Assembly (NCBI GenBank): GCA_902386085.1
Contig: CABMIA010000077.1
Location: 1-10,036 of the forward strand
Source: an uncultured archaeon
GTDB lineage: Archaea; Halobacteriota; Methanosarcinia; Methanosarcinales; Methanoperedenaceae
Direction: 5' to 3'
DNA: 10,036 nt
Part shown: positions 5,152 through 10,036 of the stretch, piece by piece
Numbering within the stretch: position 1 is the stretch's first letter
Layout of the letters: each line of letters begins with the position of its first letter
Notes under the pieces: generated by a model
Databases searched by the model: none
What the model was told of the DNA's origin: nothing
The model's input: the letters and a program-made list of their open reading frames with translations, nothing else
Translations under genes and position numbers: made by a program

Positions 5152-6467
5152 TGTTTCTAAAATCAGAAAAAGCGGTAACAGAAGTAATAGGGCAGCTCAT
5201 CATATTGAGCTTAACCATCACGGGAGTCTCCATGATCTCGGTGGTCGGCGTTCCATCAATTATGAATCTGGAGGATACTGTGAATGTCAGGAATCTTGAG
5301 CAGACGTATACCATGATAGATTCCCATGCAACCCGTGCCATAATAGGTAATTCACCTCTGCAGAAGGTAGATGTAAATCTCGGCGGGGGCTCGCTGGCCG
5401 TAGAGCCCAATGGTACCGGAAGAGAAAGTTACATAACAATAAAAAGCACTAATAACACTATAAATATTAAAATACCGATGGGGAGAGTAAAATACCAGCT
5501 CGGGGACAGGATCGTGGCATACGAGGGAGGAGGCATTTTTTCAAAATATCCTTCAGGCGGCTCGGTTATGCTCTCTCCTCCGGAATTGAATTATAACGGT
5601 GTTACATTAACGCTTCCGGTTGTGAATATGAGTGGTAATTCCTCTGTCGGAGGAGACGGGGCGGGATCGGTTTCTTTTAAGAAAAGCGCAGTCAAGGTGC
5701 TGTACCCCAATACTTCCATTGACAGAAACTGGACAAACCCTGTAAATTCCTCCAATGAAAAACTGGTCTTGAATATTTCGAGTGATTACTATGATGCCTG
5801 GGCGGATTTTGCCCAAACCATGATTAATGCGAATGTTTCTTCGAATCCAAATACGAAAACTACTTCCATGCAGCTTAACGTACTTCCTCCAATGGGGACA
5901 TATCCAATAGGGCAGCCTGTAAAAATCGTACATCTCAACACAAGCAATTCGACTCCCATGAGCGACTTTTCAGTTTACCTCAAGGACGAGAACAATCATA
6001 ATAACGTTGCCAACCTTGGATGGGAAATTTATGCTACAAAAGGGAACTCAACATTCAACCTGAAACTTGACAAAGATGGCAATGACTTCATAGTTAAGAT
6101 CGAATACGAAACGCCTGCCGGGGAAGAGGAATGGAATGGCGTTGTGCTGCCGGGTCCGCCAAGTCAATGGCAAAATTCAGTGAATGTTAATTTCCTGAAT
6201 AAGACCCTGAACCTTTCATATGACCCGGATGAAGGCCAATGTCTTACCTATGGCGGAGGCTGTACCAGCGGCACCAAAAAGAGCTTATACGATCTAGTAC
6301 AGCACTATATGGTGCTTATGGGGCCGGATATTACATTCTACACTGACGAAGTTGATCATGTAGATCTAACCGCATCGTCGATTACCGTAAAGTACGATAC
6401 TGGCGACGGATCTATCATTCTGTATCTTTTCGTCACCGAAAATGATGTGGATGTAGGTCTTAAATGA
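5151..6467 (+). CDS. Large pilin-like secreted protein 6 (DUF7289-like with a C-terminal extension)
   Basis: 438 residues, the largest of the set. It begins MFLKSEKAVTEVIGQLIILS, matching the AVSEVIG-type archaeal type IV pilin N-terminus; the helix spans about 9-36. Residues 40-235 parallel the previous protein: VAYEGGG (122-128), KYPSG (132-136), LTLPVVNMSG, and NISSDYYDAWADF (208-220). About 200 further residues form an extra domain absent from protein 5, with an acidic, aromatic-containing stretch and a close cysteine pair (GQCLTYGGGC). I count 14 sequons. It has no CxxCH haem site. Size and extension suggest a tip, adhesin or anchoring subunit rather than the major pilin, but that is inference. 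It ends the cluster, and a hairpin and T-rich sequence follow. Confidence 0.78.
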   Translation: MFLKSEKAVTEVIGQLIILSLTITGVSMISVVGVPSIMNLEDTVNVRNLEQTYTMIDSHATRAIIGNSPLQKVDVNLGGGSLAVEPNGTGRESYITIKSTNNTINIKIPMGRVKYQLGDRIVAYEGGGIFSKYPSGGSVMLSPPELNYNGVTLTLPVVNMSGNSSVGGDGAGSVSFKKSAVKVLYPNTSIDRNWTNPVNSSNEKLVLNISSDYYDAWADFAQTMINANVSSNPNTKTTSMQLNVLPPMGTYPIGQPVKIVHLNTSNSTPMSDFSVYLKDENNHNNVANLGWEIYATKGNSTFNLKLDKDGNDFIVKIEYETPAGEEEWNGVVLPGPPSQWQNSVNVNFLNKTLNLSYDPDEGQCLTYGGGCTSGTKKSLYDLVQHYMVLMGPDITFYTDEVDHVDLTASSITVKYDTGDGSIILYLFVTENDVDVGLK

Positions 6468-6474
6468 AGAATTA

Positions 6475-6537
6475 GGCGGCAGTTTTTGATTTTCATAAAC
6501 GATCTAATGAAAACGACTGCTGACCTTTCATATTTTT
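6475..6537 (+). terminator. Hairpin and T-run after the pilin-like cluster
   Basis: GGCGGCAGT (6475-6483) can pair with ACTGCTGACC (6516-6525) with one wobble and one mismatch, and inside it TTTTCAT (6490-6496) pairs with ATGAAAA (6507-6513). TTTCATATTTTT follows at 6526-6537. It begins 7 bases after the stop codon. Archaeal termination depends mainly on the T-run; the hairpin may protect the mRNA end. Confidence 0.45.
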
Positions 6538-6628
6538 CCATCTTTGGAGATAGAGCATCGATGTAATATACAAGCGGGCGCTAATTGACCTGAGGAACAC
6601 ATGGAAAGTAGATAGCTTTGCCAAAGGA

Positions 6629-6637
6629 TTAAATAAT
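6629..6637 (+). promoter_or_regulatory. TATA box of the LeuC-type gene
   Basis: TTAAATAAT, preceded by an A/G-rich CAAAGGA that could act as BRE, lies so that transcription would start at about 6657-6660. That is at the ATG itself, so the mRNA is probably leaderless, consistent with the lack of a Shine-Dalgarno. Confidence 0.55.
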
Positions 6638-6659
6638 TTCATGTTATCAAGAAGTGCTC

Positions 6660-7928
6660 ATGGCTCAAACGCTCTCAGAAAAGATTTTTGAAAAAGCCTC
6701 AGGTAAAAAAGTAAAAGCCGGAGACTTTGTCCTTGCCGACATAGATTGCGCCATGACCCATGATATCACGGGGCCGCTTGCAGTTGAAGGATTCCGGGAA
6801 ATTGTCAGGGATAAAAAGAAAAAGAGGGTCTGGAACCCGGGAAAGATAGTGATCCTCTTTGACCATCAGGTGCCTGCGGATTCGCTGAACGCAGCCGCCA
6901 ACCATATCTTCCTGCGCGAGTTCGCAAACGAACAGGGGATCCTGAATTATGATGTTTTTGAAGGCGTTTGCCACCAGGTGATGCCTGAAAAGGGACATGT
7001 CAGGCCAGGCGAGCTTATCGTGGGCTCAGACTCCCATACATGCGCGTACGGCGCGCTGGGAGCATTCTCCACAGGGATAGGCAGCACTGATATGGCTTTT
7101 GTTTTTGCTACAGGCAAACTCTGGTTCAGGGTGCCTGAGACAATAAGATTTGAGATAGAAGGAAAGCTTCCCGGGTGCGTGTACCCGAAAGATGTTATCC
7201 TTCATCTTATAGGCGACGTGGGCGCTGAAGGGGCAAGGTATAAAACAGCAGAATTCTGCGGTTCCACGGTAAGAGCTATGGATGTACCTGGCAGGATGAC
7301 CATGTGCAATATGGCAATTGAGATGGGTGGAAAAGCAGGTATCGTAGAGGCTGACGGTGTCACGGAAAAATATCTCATGGAAAGGATACAGGGTTTCAGG
7401 TTGGATGAGAAGTGGATGAGCGATAAGGACGCTACATTCGCAGAGACCAGAAAATATGATATAAGGGACCTGCCGCCCCAGGTCGCATGTCCCCATAATG
7501 TTGACAATGTGAAACCTGTGGAAGAAGTGGAAGGAACAAGGATAAACCAGGTCTTTGTGGGCTCATGCACCAACGGGCGGTTTGAGGACATTAAGATAGT
7601 AGCTGAAATAATGGGTGATGAAAAAGTCGCAAACGGTGTCCGCCTGCTGATAATACCCGCCTCTCACGCAGAGTATATGAAAACGCTCAGGGCCGGGTAT
7701 ATCGAACAGTTCATGGAGGCAGGCGCCATCGTTGAGTCCCCGTGCTGCGGGCCTTGCATGGGCGGCTCGTTCGGGCTTCTTGGCAAAGGCGAGGTCGGGC
7801 TTTCTACTTCAAACCGGAATTTCAAGGGCAGGCAGGGAAGTCCTGATGCATTTGTATATCTCTCATCTCCTGCAACAGCGGCAGCGAGCGCGCTTTACGG
7901 GGAGATCAAAGACCCAAGAAAAGTTTAA
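6660..7928 (+). CDS. leuC: 3-isopropylmalate dehydratase / homoaconitase large subunit (LeuC/AksD family)
   Basis: 422 residues, the usual size for archaeal and thermophile-type LeuC/HacA large subunits. Conserved blocks include FDHQVPADS (68-76), [11 protein letters not shown] (102-112), [16 protein letters not shown] (121-136), the iron-sulfur ligand motif GSCTNGR (Cys303) and CCGPCMGG (Cys363 and Cys366 as ligands), then [12 protein letters not shown] (382-393). It should isomerise 2-isopropylmalate to 3-isopropylmalate with a separate small subunit and a [4Fe-4S] cluster in the cytosol. The methanogen paralogue acts on homocitrate and longer homologues in coenzyme B synthesis. The large subunit alone does not separate the two, and no small-subunit gene is in the window. 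ATG 6660 is preferred over GTG 6654 given the TATA position. A tRNA gene starts 3 bases after the stop. Confidence 0.92.
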   Translation: MAQTLSEKIFEKASGKKVKAGDFVLADIDCAMTHDITGPLAVEGFREIVRDKKKKRVWNPGKIVILFDHQVPADSLNAAANHIFLREFANEQGILNYDVFEGVCHQVMPEKGHVRPGELIVGSDSHTCAYGALGAFSTGIGSTDMAFVFATGKLWFRVPETIRFEIEGKLPGCVYPKDVILHLIGDVGAEGARYKTAEFCGSTVRAMDVPGRMTMCNMAIEMGGKAGIVEADGVTEKYLMERIQGFRLDEKWMSDKDATFAETRKYDIRDLPPQVACPHNVDNVKPVEEVEGTRINQVFVGSCTNGRFEDIKIVAEIMGDEKVANGVRLLIIPASHAEYMKTLRAGYIEQFMEAGAIVESPCCGPCMGGSFGLLGKGEVGLSTSNRNFKGRQGSPDAFVYLSSPATAAASALYGEIKDPRKV

Positions 7929-7931
7929 TGA

Positions 7932-8005
7932 GGACTCGTGGGGTAGCCAGGATATCCTAGCGGGCTTCGAACCCGCGGACCCGCGTTCGAATCGCGGCGA
8001 GTCCG
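7932..8005 (+). tRNA. tRNA-Arg (anticodon UCG)
   Basis: A complete cloverleaf is visible. The acceptor GGACTCG (7932-7938) pairs with CGAGTCC (7998-8004), with discriminator G at 8005. The D arm has A14, G15, GG18-19 and A21 in place. The anticodon stem GCGGG/CCCGC encloses loop CTTCGAA, so U33 is followed by anticodon TCG (7967-7969). The variable loop has 4 bases, and the T arm CCGCG-TTCGAAT-CGCGG pairs perfectly. It reads CGA and probably other CGN codons. CCA is not encoded and there is no intron. With no TATA-like sequence in the expected place inside the end of leuC, it is probably cotranscribed with leuC. Confidence 0.95.
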
Positions 8006-8136
8006 TAAATTAAAAATCAGGCTGCATCGCAGGAGTGTGTTCTGTAATGAATCCGTCAGGTTCATTTTCTGGATTTTGAATAAATTTGGGTATAATACTG
8101 GAAAAATCATTTAAATGGTGAAAGCACTATTTGTTA

Positions 8137-8199
8137 TGAGGAGCCTGAAATCCTATCCTATCCAATCCTATCCAAAAAATTACTTTTTTTGGCTCCTCA
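8137..8199. terminator. Long inverted repeat with T-runs on both strands, possible bidirectional terminator
   Basis: TGAGGAGCC (8137-8145) and GGCTCCTCA (8191-8199) are perfect 9-base inverted repeats around a 45-base centre. Inside, CCAAAAAA (8172-8179) can pair with TTTTTTGG (8185-8192), which competes with the outer stem for the GG. The T7 run (8184-8190) on the plus strand and T6 run on the minus strand (complement of 8174-8179) could stop the leuC-tRNA transcript and the convergent TPR transcript respectively. Whether it is a terminator, a small RNA or a mobile-element remnant is not decided. Confidence 0.45.
8151..8173. repeat. Pentamer tandem repeat, TCCTA-type (GGATA on the minus strand)
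   Basis: Four pentamers, TCCTA, TCCTA, TCCAA and TCCTA, are followed by TCC. On the minus strand this gives five GG pairs each separated by three bases, which could fold as a two-layer G-quadruplex. It lies in the loop of the inverted repeat 8137-8199. Confidence 0.7.
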
Positions 8200-8254
8200 A
8201 TACTATTCACGCTAAAGAAATACAATATTAGTTTCACCCCGCTCTTGGATTGCC

Positions 8255-8262
8255 CATATATA
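8255..8262 (+). promoter_or_regulatory. TATA box for the small gene at 8296
   Basis: CATATATA is followed about 25 bases later by the Shine-Dalgarno region, giving a short leader and a start at about 8282-8286. Confidence 0.45.
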
Positions 8263-8295
8263 CAGACCTGCTTATTCTTGCCTGAGGTGATTCAT

Positions 8296-8442
8296 ATGGA
8301 TCTATTCTGGAGCGGCCTGGCAACGCGTGCATCCGAACACACACGGATTGAACGCCGAAGCCAGTTCAGCAAGGTTCATGAAACTGCTATCCATGATATG
8401 GAAATAGAGAAGCTCAAGAGTTGCAAAAACTCAATCGCTTAA
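8296..8442 (+). CDS. Small hypothetical protein, 48 residues
   Basis: I do not recognise this protein. It begins MDLFWSGLATRASEHTRIER and is mostly charged and probably helical, with one cysteine near the end (KLKSCKN) and no membrane segment. The case for a real gene is its expression signals: GAGGTGAT (8284-8291), close to a full anti-Shine-Dalgarno complement, stands 4 bases before the ATG, and a TATA-like box lies at 8255-8262. An in-frame TTG at 8245 would add 17 residues but would lie upstream of both signals. Its last 12 bases overlap the end of the convergent TPR gene. It might instead be a chance frame, since coding evidence in so short a sequence is limited. Confidence 0.5.
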   Translation: MDLFWSGLATRASEHTRIERRSQFSKVHETAIHDMEIEKLKSCKNSIA

Positions 8443-9765
8443 CCTTGAAATACCCTGCCTTACTTTAAGGCTTAATTTTTCGGGGACGAATTCAAGCAGT
8501 TCACGATCAAGATAAGCTGCCCTTGCAAATGCCTGAGCCGCCCTGTCTAAACTTCCAAGGTTATAGTAGGCAAGTCCGATGCCGAGGTAAGCCTCAGGGA
8601 ATTCCGGGTCAATCCTCAGGGTCTCCTGGAACTCTTTGATGGCATCCTCGTATCTCTTTGAATCCGAGTAGGTGTTTCCAAGATTATTGCGGGCCTGGGC
8701 ATAATCCGCGTCAAGGCGCAGGGCCTCTTGGAACTCTCCTATTGCCTCAGGATATCTTTTTTGCACGGCATAAACATATCCGAGGTTATTGTGCGCAACT
8801 GCATACCCCGGATTCAGGCGCAGCGCCTCACAAAGTTCACCGATCGCCTCTTCGTATCTGCCTGACCCGGCATACATATTCCCGAGGTTACTGTGCGCTT
8901 CAACATATCCTGGATTGAGACTCAACACTTCCTGGATTTCACCGAAAGCCTCATCGTGCTTTCCCATCTTATCAAGGGTAACGGCGAGGTTATTGTGGAC
9001 TTCGATGTATCCCGGATTCAGGCGAAGAGCTTCCCGGAGCTCTTCTAACGCCTCTTCATATCTGCCTATTCTATCATAGGCCAGACCGAGGTTGTTATGG
9101 ATATTATGTGAAAGTCCTGTGCCTGAAGTAAGCTGGAAAAATGAGTAATACTCTGTAAAAAGTTTCGTGGTTTCCTCATCCAATCCACCTGAGTTTTTCA
9201 GATAATAGTAATCTTCTTTCCTTTCATATCTGTTCACTTCGATCTCCCTGATAGAATCAATGCTGTAATCCAGAAATATTATCGAACCTGGAGAGAAACC
9301 ATCAATCACAAGAAAAACGTGCGGCCCTGAGCTTGCTGTTTTTACTCCGGATGCAAGGCGGCTTGAGAGTATATATCCAAGCTGCGTTATCGCCGCGCAT
9401 GACGCAAGGAATTCCTGCTCTTTCAATTTTTCTTTTTCAGGGATGGCTGCCCTGTCCAGGATCGCAAAAATATCTTCCTGAGCAAGATTCAGGCCATTAA
9501 CAAGAAGCCTTATCAGCCGGGTGGGAGCGTCAGGTCTGTAATATCCTCTTAATTCCAGAAGATACATCAGGTTTTTCAGCGAATTGATCAATCCATCAGT
9601 ATCCCCGGTTTCCCTCGCGGCATCCGTCGCTTCTTTGATTTTTTCAAAATCCATTTCCCTGAGTAAAATATCCAGTTCGCATAGGATGTCCTGCATGCTA
9701 TTTTCCTGGTAGCCTATGCTCAAAAGCAAGTCTTTAATGTTAGAAATGTGGCCTTTGTCCTTCAT
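8431..9765 (-). CDS. TPR-repeat protein with uncharacterised N-terminal domain
   Basis: 444 residues from ATG 9765. Residues 1-215 match no family I recognise. This part is largely helical and contains a hydrophobic FLVIDGFSPGSIIFLDYSID segment (about 151-170) followed by a Tyr-rich ERKEDYYYLKN. From 219 to 422 there are six consecutive 34-residue TPR units, typified by NNLGLAYDRIGRYEEALEEL and EALRLNPGY, ending in a capping helix. TPR arrays bind partner proteins or peptides. There is no signal peptide or membrane helix, so it is probably cytoplasmic. ATG 9765 is preferred over TTG 9783 because AGGAT lies 9 bases upstream and a TATA-like CATATAATG (complement of about 9792-9800) fits a start close to it. 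It diverges from the LeuB-type gene. Confidence 0.88.
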   Translation of the reverse strand: MKDKGHISNIKDLLLSIGYQENSMQDILCELDILLREMDFEKIKEATDAARETGDTDGLINSLKNLMYLLELRGYYRPDAPTRLIRLLVNGLNLAQEDIFAILDRAAIPEKEKLKEQEFLASCAAITQLGYILSSRLASGVKTASSGPHVFLVIDGFSPGSIIFLDYSIDSIREIEVNRYERKEDYYYLKNSGGLDEETTKLFTEYYSFFQLTSGTGLSHNIHNNLGLAYDRIGRYEEALEELREALRLNPGYIEVHNNLAVTLDKMGKHDEAFGEIQEVLSLNPGYVEAHSNLGNMYAGSGRYEEAIGELCEALRLNPGYAVAHNNLGYVYAVQKRYPEAIGEFQEALRLDADYAQARNNLGNTYSDSKRYEDAIKEFQETLRIDPEFPEAYLGIGLAYYNLGSLDRAAQAFARAAYLDRELLEFVPEKLSLKVRQGISRLSD

Positions 9766-9783
9766 TTGTTTATTATCCTGCAA

Positions 9784-9884
9784 GTGCGTGGCATTATATG
9801 TTCTGATTTTATTTGAAATATCGTTAATTTAGTTAATTTAATAACCTCGCAGGAATTGTAAGGGCAGAACAAAGAGGAATGAAC
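9784..9884. promoter_or_regulatory. Divergent promoter region between the TPR gene and the LeuB-type gene
   Basis: This is an AT-rich spacer. ATTTAATAA (9836-9844) suits the plus-strand gene, with a start near 9866 and GAGG (9874-9877) 7 bases before ATG 9885. For the minus strand, CATATAATG (about 9792-9800) or TTTTATTT-complement sequence (9807-9814) could serve the TPR gene. Two perfect direct repeats of GTTAATTTA lie at 9823-9831 and 9832-9840 between the two promoters, a possible regulator site. Confidence 0.45.
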
Positions 9885-10036
9885 ATGACCCAATACAAAA
9901 TCCCTGTTATACCCGGTGATGGAATAGGTCCTGAAATAATAAGAGAAGGACGCAAGGTTCTCGATGCAGCAGGAGAACGTTTCGGCTTCGATATCGACTG
10001 GATAGAATACCCGCAAGGCGCTGACCACTATCTTGA
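9885..10036 (+). CDS. leuB: Isopropylmalate dehydrogenase-type enzyme (LeuB/AksF family), N-terminal fragment
   Basis: Fifty codons are visible before the window ends. It begins [20 protein letters not shown], with the GDGIGPE motif that marks the nucleotide-binding N-terminus of isocitrate/isopropylmalate dehydrogenases, followed by [18 protein letters not shown] and YPQGADHYL. The family oxidatively decarboxylates 3-isopropylmalate, isocitrate or homologues using NAD(P)+. The lack of an isocitrate-dehydrogenase-type N-terminal extension and the LeuC-type gene nearby favour isopropylmalate or, in methanogens, the isohomocitrate series. ATG 9885 is chosen over the in-frame ATG 9879 because GAGG (9874-9877) is correctly spaced from it. 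The rest lies outside the window. Confidence 0.8.
   Translation, partial: MTQYKIPVIPGDGIGPEIIREGRKVLDAAGERFGFDIDWIEYPQGADHYL

Larger units (their letters stand above)
8006..8295. other. Non-coding region downstream of tRNA-Arg
   Basis: I find no convincing gene here. It contains the inverted repeat 8137-8199 with its internal pentamer repeat, T-runs suitable for terminating transcription from either side, and a TATA-like box at 8255-8262 that serves the small gene downstream. Confidence 0.6.

Noticed and set aside
2011..6467. Possible multihaem or conductive-filament function of the surface cluster
   Set aside because: None of the six proteins has a CxxCH motif and cysteines are few; nothing in the sequence supports electron transfer.
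6601..6615. Four-codon frame (M-E-S-R-stop) preceded by GAGGA upstream of the LeuC-type gene, possible leader peptide
   Set aside because: It lies upstream of the better TATA box at 6629, so it would not be in the main transcript, and it contains no leucine codons expected of an attenuator.
6654..6659. GTG start two codons before ATG 6660 in leuC
   Set aside because: It falls at or before the predicted transcription start and has no ribosome site; ATG 6660 gives the usual N-terminus.
7026..7591. Long antisense frames within leuC, and similar ones within other genes
   Set aside because: They overlap strongly conserved coding sequence and resemble no protein; they are by-products of codon bias.
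7965..7971. First reading of the tRNA anticodon as UUC (Glu)
   Set aside because: Placing U33 correctly in the seven-base loop makes positions 34-36 TCG, and the acceptor stem and discriminator G also suit tRNA-Arg.
8137..8199. Miniature transposable element with 9-base terminal repeats
   Set aside because: I could not find a flanking target-site duplication, and the element is very short. It is kept only as an alternative explanation of the inverted repeat.

Overview
The window is archaeal, most likely from a euryarchaeon of the methanogen/ANME type (Methanosarcinia or Methanoperedens-like). That placement is inferred from gene content and style. The evidence is an archaeal L18e-L13 ribosomal pair, pilin-like proteins with class III-type N-termini, TATA-box promoters, at least one apparently leaderless gene, a tRNA with no encoded CCA, and leucine/2-oxoacid-elongation genes of archaeal type. 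I see no phage, IS element or CRISPR array.

Layout: (1) 1-548, minus strand: the start of a ribosomal protein operon, eL18 then uL13, the latter cut by the window edge. (2) 549-729: divergent promoter region with two small hairpins. (3) 730-1707, plus: a biotin-synthase-related radical SAM enzyme. (4) 1708-2010: an AT-rich regulatory spacer with palindromes, a degenerate dispersed repeat and two TATA-like boxes. (5) 2011-6467, plus: six consecutive pilin-like secreted proteins in two units (four genes at 2011-4289, two at 4375-6467), each with one N-terminal membrane helix and an outer part rich in N-glycosylation sequons. (6) 6660-7928: aconitase-family large subunit (LeuC or its homoaconitase paralogue), followed after 3 bases by tRNA-Arg(UCG). 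(7) 8006-8295: non-coding DNA with a long-range inverted repeat enclosing a GGATA-type tandem repeat. (8) 8296-8442: a probable 48-residue protein whose end overlaps the convergent gene. (9) 8431-9765, minus: a protein with an uncharacterised N-terminal half and six TPR units. (10) 9885 to the end, plus: the start of an isopropylmalate dehydrogenase-type gene.

How the genes fit together: the six pilin-like genes are the one coherent accessory system. Their N-termini resemble the set of pilin-like DUF families found side by side in haloarchaea (DUF7287, DUF7288, DUF7261, DUF7266 and DUF7289, recalled from memory, not searched). They probably form or decorate a glycosylated surface filament or adhesion complex. 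No assembly ATPase, platform protein or prepilin peptidase is in the window, so these must be supplied from elsewhere. The LeuC-type and LeuB-type genes belong to one pathway logic, either leucine or, in methanogens, 2-oxosuberate/coenzyme B, but are separated by the tRNA, the small gene and the TPR gene.
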